Source of the DNA: Bryum argenteum
Taxonomy: Eukaryota; Streptophyta; Bryopsida; Bryales; Bryaceae
Assembly: GCA_037043015.1 (NCBI GenBank)
Contig: CM073329.1
Coordinates: 8,820,648-8,884,647 of the forward strand
Length of the DNA: 64,000 bases
Direction of reading: 5' to 3'
Position numbers and translations under genes: made by a program. The notes under the pieces were generated by a model. That model searched no databases, had not been told where the DNA came from, and saw nothing but the letters and a program-made list of their open reading frames with translations. Of the stretch, positions 55,755 to 64,000 are shown piece after piece; position 1 is the stretch's first letter; each line of letters opens with the position of its first letter.

Positions 55755-56902
55755 ATATGTGAAAATTGGTTTGGACTCATTCCGAACGACGACGACCGCT
55801 TGTTGCTGGTCAAAGGAACGATCGACGACGACGTCCTCTGCTCCACCAAGAAGAGCTATGAAGTCGGAACACCGAAGGGTGGTCGCTTCCAGAGCGCCTC
55901 GATCGGCAAGGTCGTCGGATTCTTTGGCACGGCGGACTCCTACGTCAACAGCACCGGCATATTCACGGACTTCTCCGATACCCACCAGACGGTACCGGAG
56001 GGACCCTGGGGAGGTGAAGGAGGCGATGTCTTCTACGACGGCCGAGCTGGCAAGATAAAAAAACTCGACGTCACACACGACGACGACGCAGCTATCTCCC
56101 TCAAAGTCGACTACAAGCAGAGCAGGGCAGGGCACCGAGGGGTTCTGGACGCTGCATGGTGGTCGACATCACCTGGGTCCAACACCCGTTCCGATACATC
56201 GAAGTTCTTCATTTTCATCGCCTGTACTTGTGATGAGAGATCGTCAATGCACACATTCACACTAATTGGTCCAAACGACTTGTGGACGGATCCCGACTTG
56301 GAGGAGATAATTTTCTCGCTTGAGTGAAGTGAACTTACGGGGAGAGGGAAGTCGGGGAGAAGGAACACGAGGAGAAGAGACACGACGTTGTTGTGACTTC
56401 GCGCAGCCTCGTGAGCAACAAGAAAGCCTACGGTCCCTATGGCTCCGCATCAGGCTAACCGTTCGAGAGCCGTTTCAACAGGCAGATCCTGGGGTTGTTT
56501 GGCAGAGCCGGCTCGCGGGTCAATCAGATTGGGGTGTTCACAGACAGAGCGCTCCCGCCTCCAGTGGTGGTATCTGGAGGCTTCGGAGGAAATGGGCGGA
56601 GCTTCAGGTACGACGGCCGAGGCGAGATCTCCGAGATTAAGGTTGGACCTCTGGACTTTCCAGATGAGTATCTGGTGCAAATGAAAGGCATAATCGGCAA
56701 GGCGAATGGAAATGGGGATCATTCGGGGACTATGAGCACGGCACCCCATTTGAGACAACCCCATAATTATGGGCCAGAAGGTACACGCATTGTGGGGCTG
56801 TTTGGGCGATCTCGGGGTCTTCTTGACCAGATCGGTGCCATCGTTGCCCCAGCCCCAACTGCCCTCATGCCGCTCACTGTGAAGACTGATACGCGTGAGT
56901 GA
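55755..56902 (+). pseudogene. Jacalin-like lectin repeats, broken
   Basis: Seen: pieces of three or four jacalin-type domains in tandem. First, a C-terminal half: STKKSYEVG, then GKVVGFFGTADSYVNSTGIF (about 55905-55970). Then an N-terminal half: GPWGGEGGDVFYDGRAGKIK (56003-56065) and LKVDY. After a stop at 56325, TSRSLVSNKKAYGPYG and ILGLFGRAGSRVNQIGVF (about 56395-56545) follow with an in-frame TAA (56456) between them. Last, GGFGGNGRSFRYDGRGE and a shortened tail ending TRIVGLFGRSRGLLDQIGAI. Known: jacalin-related lectins bind mannose or galactose, with the GxxxD loop near the C-terminus. Halves, stops and a lost domain middle point to a pseudogene. A spliced gene with unseen introns remains possible. 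Confidence 0.6.
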
Positions 56903-57495
56903 TCAGTTGATGCTACTGGGGTACTGGCATGTAAGAGTTGATGAAATTAAGTGTAGGGGCATCTTCTTCTTCGAACTTGTATCTGTGGTTTGAAAGGAGA
57001 AGAGTAGCTACGCTGGCCCTCTTGGGGTGACAGTGAATATAAAGTATACATAGGACTTCATAATTCTACCGCTGTCATCTCTAATTTTCTCGACTATATA
57101 AAGGAATTCGTACTTGATATTATAGAAGTCATTAAATGTATGGTTTTTGTCCGCTTGCGTGTAGATATAGAAGTACATTGACCTTCCATCAGCTAACTAA
57201 CGACGAAGAGGAATAACCTCCGTCGTCAGTATCACAAACTTTATATTGGTGAAAGACAACTGAGTGTAAAGTATGCACAAATTTCACGACACTTTCAATA
57301 TATTCCAGCATGGGCATATGACATGAAAGGTAGAGCCAAAAGGACCTTTATTCATGAAGTGTACCTCGTGGAAATTAGATTTAAGATATCATTTATTCTA
57401 GACAGTCCTGAGCTGCTGCTACCCACACTGACTCGGGGTTGATGCAGTCGCTAATCGAACTTAGAAAGTGACTGTGCATGGACATTTTAGGCTAT
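56903..57495. other. Spacer between lectin remnant and protease
   Basis: Nothing recognisable. It holds the 3' flanks of two converging units. Confidence 0.4.
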
Positions 57496-59027
57496 CTACG
57501 CTAGGGGATTGCTGCAGTCCCTCTGGGCGAATCCCATGCGAGTGTTTTTGTTGTCGTAAACAACATAGGTGTTAGTCATGAAGATACTACCGATAGAACT
57601 CGGCCCTATCGGATCCGCGGGGAGTATACCCAAGCAGACGCTGTTGCCAAGGAATCGGAAGAATGCCACCTGCTGGGACACAAAAAGATCGACGCCGGGG
57701 AAGCTGAACGTCAAGTCCGGAAGAATCAAGCTATCCGTCGCAATACCCGTTCGATCGTAGCACAAAACCAAATCCAGCGGGTACTTGCCCTTGAACACCG
57801 GCAGTTTCACTTGAGCTTGGACAGCAGCCACCACGGCATCGAACGCGACTCCGGTCAGATAGGTCAAGGACGAGCCGGAATCGATCACGGTTCCACTGCG
57901 TCCCTGTGGGTCGAGCGTGAAGACAGCCGGATCGATGTTCAAAACCTGCTTGCCGACTTTGATCCCCGTCAGCTGCACGTAATAAAGGCATGGTTCACCC
58001 GCTGGTGATGTTACCATGGGAGTGTAGCCGACGCCTTTATCCTGAGCGGCCCCGATGACGAACAAGCTGGATTGATGTGGACTGGAGTCGTATCTTACGA
58101 AACAGTGGGCGAACACGTTGTCGAAGCCTAGCGAGCTTGAGAGCTGGTATGACAAGCCCAGTGGGTTTCGACAGAATCCCGCCACTCCATCGTTTCTGTT
58201 CGACTCGCCTGTGTTTGCGAACCCGCATCCGAAGTAAATCGCTGCTTTCGCATCCAACAAAGGGCCGTTGTAGAGGTGCATCACGTCCTTGATCAGTTCC
58301 CCTGTCGTCGTGTCTGAATCATCCAGTGTTTGTGCATCACAAGTGCACTTCAGATCCGGACGCGGATCGCAGCGATGGAAGGGAAGATCCTGTGTGTCGC
58401 AAGCCATCGCCAAGCAATGCAAAATGATTAGTTTCAAATGAACACTCGCAAAGCATCAATGAGGTCCCATAATAATAAATATTCTCCCTCAGGAGAATGA
58501 ATCCGGACGAGTAAAGAAGACCGGGATGACAATTTCTCGCACTGGTGTAACATTGTTTGCACGGACCCAATGATTCGATGATCCAAAACACACTCTACCT
58601 TCGAGAACCTGAAACGACTGAAGCAGAGGTAACTGACCTGGCACATTTGGGATGAGCAATCAACCCTGTCATGTGTAATCGAATCTTCGGGGTGGAAAGG
58701 AGCGCTCTGCTGATTTTTGCACGGATGGCAGGGGAAGCACTGAAGCCACGTAAACTCGGATCCGGTGTCCATAGTGACAGCAGTGAAGGTTTGCGCCGGG
58801 GTTCCAATCCGAAACTGCATCAGATACTGGCCCTGAATCAAACCCACCCGATTCAAGTCATTACGCGATGCCATTGTGCCCGCTCCGGATCGCTGGCCAC
58901 GAGGCCGCCGACTTCGCTGCACCATCTCCTCCAAACGCTGTATCGCAGATTTGTTGAGACCCATACCGCGTACCTCCTCGTACTGGTCTACCCGCATTAT
59001 CGGCACACTCCATGACTGCATGCTCAT
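57496..59027 (-). CDS. Aspartic protease, nepenthesin/CDR1-like (A1B)
   Basis: Predicted exons 59027-58638 and 58389-57496 (intron 248 bp, GT-AG), 427 residues. First catalytic motif DTGSEFTWLQC with D87; second VIDSGSSLTYL with D300. The region after the first motif is Cys-rich (CFPCHPCKNQ, CSSQMC, CDP, CTC), matching the nepenthesin-type insert that forms disulfides. The end shows the usual block YVVYDNKNTRMGFAQRDC. Known: plant A1B proteases act in the apoplast or vacuole, and several (CDR1) take part in defence. Odd: no signal peptide at this start, and residues 1-60 look like part of a pro-segment, so an upstream exon with the signal may be missing from the model. Active residues are intact. 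Confidence 0.85.
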
Positions 59028-60394
59028 CAATCACACACTTTTTCATTACCGTATACACAATCACACGGTTTTTTTGTTATTGTCACCTATCCAGACTCTT
59101 CGCCCCTTGCTATCCCTTGAACACAGTAGAATCTTTGGGGGTTGTATCGACCATGATTGGGCCTCTTAGAGGGTTAAGTTCATGTTACTTTTCAACTAAT
59201 ACAACGGCACCAAAATGTTGTGCGACCACGTTTAGGGAACCGATTACATCGATTTACATTTCACGTCTAAAAGCATTAATTTATTGAGAGTGCGTTACGC
59301 ATGTGGTGAGTTTTACATGTATCATTGCTTCTAGTGAAAGTCTTGCTCTACCTTGTTTTGTTTTGTTTTTTCAAATAATCGGGAGAAGGTATTAGCACTA
59401 ACATCAAAGCCGGCATTGGATGTAACAATGGAAGACAATGGGTTTATGAAACAACCTATTGTAAGAAGAATACTGATTATTTTAGTTTTGCAAAAGACCT
59501 CGAATTGACATAATCACAAAAACTATTGTAAGAGTGAAGCTTGCTCACCTCTTTTGCTCTTCCATGATGATGCAAGAGTTTTGATGCTCCATAGTGACTC
59601 GAGGAATTTGCAACTACCCCAGGACGAGTAGATTCACCATATTCTACAAAGAACATCAAGAAAACTATGACCAACTTACATAGCCAACCGTGGTGTCATC
59701 TTCAATCGTGTGCGCCTAGAAGATCGTAAAGAGTGACAAGGTCTTGCTACGAACAAAATCTCTATATGAGTGAGAGGCTTATTGTTGTCCTCAAACTTGC
59801 GAGATGGTTTTTCATTGCTGCAAGATGTTATAGGGTTGTGAAATAGTTATGTTTGCCCTCTTCGCAAGACTTGGCGCTATAGGCTTTCTATTGTTGACTT
59901 TTCATATTCTAAATTTCTAATAATCCCAAAAAGGGATTTCTAAAAATACACTTCTGTATGTGAAAATAATTAATAATGTGTGTATGGACATATAATAGGT
60001 CCATGGATGATCTTATGTACATAGAGCTTTTAATAGTTGATTTTATCTTCTATGAATTTTTATCTTGAATATTAAGGATAAGATTTTAGTGTGTATACTA
60101 TATTTTACAACCTTCTTGGGAACGCTTTACATCAAGAGTCAAGCTATACATGGTGCGGAAAAAGGCCTAAAAATCCTTTTCACATGAGTGTTTCATTTTT
60201 TTAGTTTTAAGAAATGGACCAATCACATTGAGAGGTTTTTTCCCTTTTTTCGGCCCCGCAGACGCCTTTACTCTCCACTCCATGTACAAAGCGTCCTTTA
60301 GCGACGTGACGCTTTACATGGTGAGTCAAGCCGAGCATGGAGCCAAAAGAGGGCAAAAATTCTCTAAATTATGTGATTGACTGGTCAGTATATT
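59028..60394. other. Intergenic region
   Basis: No gene supported. Two short related stretches near 60118-60175 and 60280-60360 share cgctttacat and gagtcaagc; they may be old repeat fragments. Confidence 0.4.
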
Positions 60395-60775
60395 ACTCGT
60401 AGTTCAAAAAATGAAGATAGATAGAAACTCAGGTCCCTTTCTAAGGGGGCCGGCGTGAATGAAGTGTCCGTTCGTAATGCTAATATCCCGATGGCCACCG
60501 GACAAGGGGAAATTGGAACAATACTACTTCCCCCTCTCGAGGGTGGACACTATAACTACGCTAGTTTCTAGCCTAGTTACAAGTGCCTTGAAGATACTTG
60601 ACATAGTATCCCCCCAAAGGGCTTTGAGGTACCCATACAACAAGGTCCAAGGACCTCCCACAATAGTTGGGTGGACTATAGTGGTGAGCACCACGCCGGC
60701 ATGGGGAATAGAACCCACGACCTCCTCATTGGGGGCCTAAGCCCTAACCACCAAGCCAAGGCTTGTGGTGCCTTC
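60395..60775 (-). repeat. tRNA-derived SINE
   Basis: Read on the minus strand from about 60771: A-box-like tggcttggtggttagggc, then B-box-like gtcgtgggttctattcccc at tRNA spacing, followed by a body and the segment cattacgaacggacacttca, ending near a T-rich stretch at about 60400. The head is tRNA-like but lacks a full cloverleaf. Tail versions recur at 35.4-36.0 kb. The plus-strand frame at 60459-60740 is a by-product. Confidence 0.65.
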
Positions 60776-61381
60776 AAAAAATGAACTAATAATGTTGAAA
60801 GGATTTTGCTCTCCATTGGCCCCATGTACAACTTAACTCACAATATAAAATAATGGTCCCTTAGTTGTTATTTATATGATAGAAGGATGTTCGTTTGACC
60901 ATTTGTATGATTTCTTTTTGTACTTGTAGAACATATTTATCACCCTCACTTATTCAGTCTCTCCTAAATTTGACTTGCTATTTTTGGTGTCCTACTAAAG
61001 ATAGCTCTCAATATGCCAAATATAGCAACCCTCAACATTTCTAGAAGAATTTAGGAGGCCTTCTGAGAAAACCTCAATTTTTTGAACTTTTGAGCTTCAA
61101 GTACTTTGAAATTTTCTCATGGTATCGTCAAAAGTAGAATAAAGTAGGGATATTTGACAAGAATTTAGCGGCCCCTCCTCCCTTGCTACATTGAGCATTG
61201 CTAGTCTCTTCGGGATGCTCTGAAAGCCGAAAGAACCACTTCTTGGTGAATTGAAAACTTCGGAAAGTTTCTTCGGCTGGAATTGAGATATTTTCTTATT
61301 TGATTTGTTCTATCATTAAAAATTGTAGGTGAGTTGATTACCAATTGTTGCAATCATAAATTATAATTTTTTATTTGTTAC
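60776..61381. other. AT-rich spacer
   Basis: Nothing recognisable apart from AT-rich, low-information sequence. Confidence 0.4.
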
Positions 61382-61619
61382 AAGTCCTAACCCGTGTCCT
61401 CCGGACACGGACATCAAAAAGGTAAGATCGAAATTTATGAAAACATGTAAAAAATCCAACCTAGGTATAAAGAATAATTATACCCTATTGAGAATCCTCC
61501 AACTACGTATTTCTTTTTATACCTGAGTTTAAATTTTTAGTTTTTTACGTGTTTAAAAAAAAAAATTGATCATTCGGCCCTTTTTGATGTCCTAGTCCGA
61601 AGGATATAGGTTAGGACTT
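61382..61619. repeat. Hairpin repeat with 41-bp inverted ends
   Basis: 61382-61422 (aagtcctaacccgtgtcctc...) and 61579-61619 are imperfect reverse complements. A related end occurs at about 42630-42665 (ccggaggccacgggtaagga). The flanks show no clear target duplication. It lies directly upstream of TTCCC repeat block 2, as its relative lies beside block 1. Confidence 0.65.
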
Positions 61620-61689
61620 CTATATACCGATGTCATTTAGACAAAAAATAAAATAAAAATAGTATTCAATTAATTGGTGAGTAAGTTCC

Positions 61690-62950
61690 CCTCGTCCCAT
61701 GGGTAAGCACTTTATTTGGTGCTCTTCAAAAACTACACCCTATCCTCGGTTCCCTCGTAAATGGTCTTCCTACTTTTTAAGATTTATACCATGTCCTACG
61801 TTCCCTTTTTCTAGGTTACCCATGCTTTGGCCCGTTCCCCGTTCTCATCATTTCTTTTGTGTTTCAACAACTTTCCTTTTTGGTTTCCGTCATTTGTTCC
61901 TAGTTTCCATCATTTGTATGTAGTTCCCATCATTCGTTCTTGGTTCTCATTATTTGTTAGTAGTTCTCATCCTCCTTTCGTAATTCTTATCCTTTAATCT
62001 CGATTCCTGGTTCCCCTCCGTTGTTCCCTTGATCTCCCCTCAAGTGACTCTTTCTTTGCTCCCATTTTTATGTTCCATATTCCTTGTCTCTTTAACTCCT
62101 TGTATTTTTATTATTGGGATCTAATAAACTCTTAATAACAACCACATACCATTTAGAGAACTCTTCAAAATCTTTAGAGCAGTTACTCTTCATGTTGTGT
62201 ATACATGACCAACTGATAATGGCCATGACCATGCATGTCTTTGATTAATTTCTCCCCCTCATCTCGATGGATGAGCTTTTTATTTGGTGCTCCTCAAGAA
62301 CTGACCCCCATCCTTCATTCTCTCGTTGATTGTATCTCCTTGTTTTATAAGAATTTTATGATATCCTTCATTCCATGGATCCCTACTTCCCAACTGTCCT
62401 CTGTTCTATTCTGGTTCCCCATTCTCTTTTTTTTTACTAATCACTCCCAACCTCTAATTTCCCATTCGTGGTTTCCATACTTTGTTCCCAATTCCGGCTC
62501 CCCCATCCGGCCATCCCCTAATTTCCCTTCTTGGTTTCATCATTTGTTCCCGATTTCCATAATTTGTTCCCGGTTCCTATCATACATTCATGGTTCTCAT
62601 TATTTGTTTTTGTTCCCATTCTCCGTGCCCAATTCCTAGTTCTTGTTCCATGTTCCCTTGATCTCCTCTTTACTCCTTACTTAGCTCCATTTTACATGTT
62701 CCACATTCCTTGTCCCTTCGACTCTTGTTATGTTAATGAGATTTAATAAATTCTTAATAACAATCAAGTACCACCTACGGAAATCCTTCAAAATCTTTAA
62801 AACTCTTCATACCGTGTATACTCTCATGGGCAAACCACCCTACTACCGGGAAGGATCACCAAGGGCAAATAGAGAAAACCGGCTGCATCAGGTCGGGCAA
62901 CCTGCAAAGGATCGCTAGCAGGTAATCGTGTTCTTTTATATAGATAGATA
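61690..62950 (+). repeat. Pyrimidine-rich TTCCC repeat family, block 2
   Basis: Two head-to-tail modules, each starting with a stretch like ctttatttggtgctcttcaa (61708 and 62279), running through TTCCC-type units and ending in taataacaaccacatacc / taataacaatcaagtacc. Module order and tail match block 1 at 40.45-43.2 kb, including accgtgtatac and a ctaccgggaaggatc stretch near the end. Open frames (62235-62639 and others) are repeat products. Confidence 0.72.
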
Positions 62951-64000
62951 TAGATCATTAAATATTAGCCTCCAATTACTATATAATCAAGGATTTTTTT
63001 AATGAGGAGTTTTGATTCCAAGGTATGGACCAATTAGGTTTTATTATTGGTAAGTGGTGTAAACCCGTTAAAATTGCCCAACTCTGAAGTTTATATACTA
63101 AAAAAGAGGGTGTGAGGGTAACTTGGGAATCTTAAATTGAAACTGTTGGTGGGGCGCGCCCGGTCCAAAAGATTCTTAAAGAGCAACTTTAAATTATATT
63201 GCACCTCTTCGTGAACTCTATGCATGGGGATAAATAACTATGTTTTTGATTACATCTAAACAAGGAGATTCTCGAAATCAATTAATTAAAATATTAATAT
63301 TTAAAAAAAATCTTCTAATATAAATGAAGAGATGGTACTCACCAAAATGGAATATTCAGGACTACCGGAACTCGGGGCCATCTTATTCAAAAGACTAGCG
63401 TATGTAGCGACTAGGTTTATTCCAGCTCGCTTCTATAAACAAAGCTCTTTGGTTAACACGTCCTGTATCTTGAACTTCATCATTCTGATTATAATCCTCT
63501 TATTTCGAGCTTGGTCATCCTCTTGTCTATGATATGCATTTTGTGCAACCCTCTCTTTTCTAGGATATAATCTATATACTGTTGGGCATTCTGATAAATT
63601 TCTCTTTCCATAGTTCTGTTTGTTTTATTCTAGCACAAGAGAATTGAGCGGCGCCTCTCTACTGTGCGGAAGAAAATCACTCTTTTTAACCCCTAAACTA
63701 CCAAGGCCTCCGATTAGGAGATTTGCAATTTTAGGCAGCCTAAATGAAGACCTTTAAAGTAATATTTTTTGCCTAAGATTTAACCTCAATGTTTCCTATA
63801 CCACAAGGTGTATGTGAGAAAATTTGCAAAGTCAAAATCCACCTTTGGAGTTTGTAAACGGAAATTTTAGTTTTCAGCCTTGGGACGGGCAAATTTTAAA
63901 ATTATTAAAAAAAATTTAAAATTTTTTTATTAAAATTTTTTAAAACCTTTTTCTTAAGATTTTTTTTTGAAATCTTTTCTTGATTGATTTTATACTTAGG
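62951..64000. other. AT-rich end of window
   Basis: No supported gene. The frame at 63332-63532 shows no motif. A and T runs dominate after 63890. Confidence 0.4.

Noticed and set aside
57569..58292. Plus-strand frames opposite the aspartic protease
   Set aside because: They are antisense to a well-supported protease exon with intact catalytic motifs.

Overview
This window looks like nuclear DNA of a streptophyte (a land plant or a close algal relative). It carries intron-containing nuclear genes for a plastid ribosomal protein S13, a PPR-SMR protein resembling plastid SVR7/ATP4, plant-type fused HPPK-DHPS, a nepenthesin-like aspartic protease and jacalin-like lectin repeats. Introns are short (about 80-390 bp) with normal GT-AG borders. 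The species cannot be fixed from the sequence. The dual-endonuclease LINE type and short introns make a non-seed plant or charophyte more likely than a seed plant, but that is inference.

Layout. 0-8.2 kb: a decayed multi-exon transposase-like gene (minus strand) whose last exon is split by a 4-kb non-autonomous hAT-type element with a perfect 8-bp target duplication. 9.3-12.6 kb: a PIF/Harbinger unit with an intact HARBI1-like transposase converging on a Myb/SANT-like partner. 14.2-15.6 kb: three copies of a 360-bp MITE-like unit, two of them forming a long inverted repeat. 16.3-40.3 kb: a nest of retroelements. Two minus-strand LINE copies (LINE-A and LINE-B) are interrupted by a Ty3/gypsy chromovirus (TSD gcatg), a gag-only element (TSD ggtga), an 821-bp TIR element (8-bp TSD) and a solo-LTR-like element (TSD tgtaa). 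40.4-45.9 kb: low-complexity pyrimidine-rich repeats and old duplicated non-coding sequence. 46.0-59.0 kb: the gene island, with RPS13 and PPR-SMR divergent from a 380-bp gap, then HPPK-DHPS, a broken lectin gene and an aspartic protease. 59-64 kb: a tRNA-derived SINE and more of the pyrimidine-rich repeat family.

Most notable: (1) LINE-A encodes both an APE endonuclease and a C-terminal restriction-like endonuclease with RT and RNase H, the architecture known from Dualen/RandI elements. It also has a possible methyltransferase-like block between RT and RNase H, and a 2A-like motif at the start of ORF2 that recurs in LINE-B. (2) The chromovirus LTR holds 15 GAA triplets at an exact 10-bp period, alternating with TTC-like triplets, just upstream of a TATA box. 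This reads as an extended heat-shock-element array. (3) The stacked insertions have readable target duplications, so their order can be reconstructed.

The host genes fit plastid gene expression (RPS13, PPR-SMR) and folate synthesis (HPPK-DHPS). All splice models are predictions from reading frame and splice consensus only.
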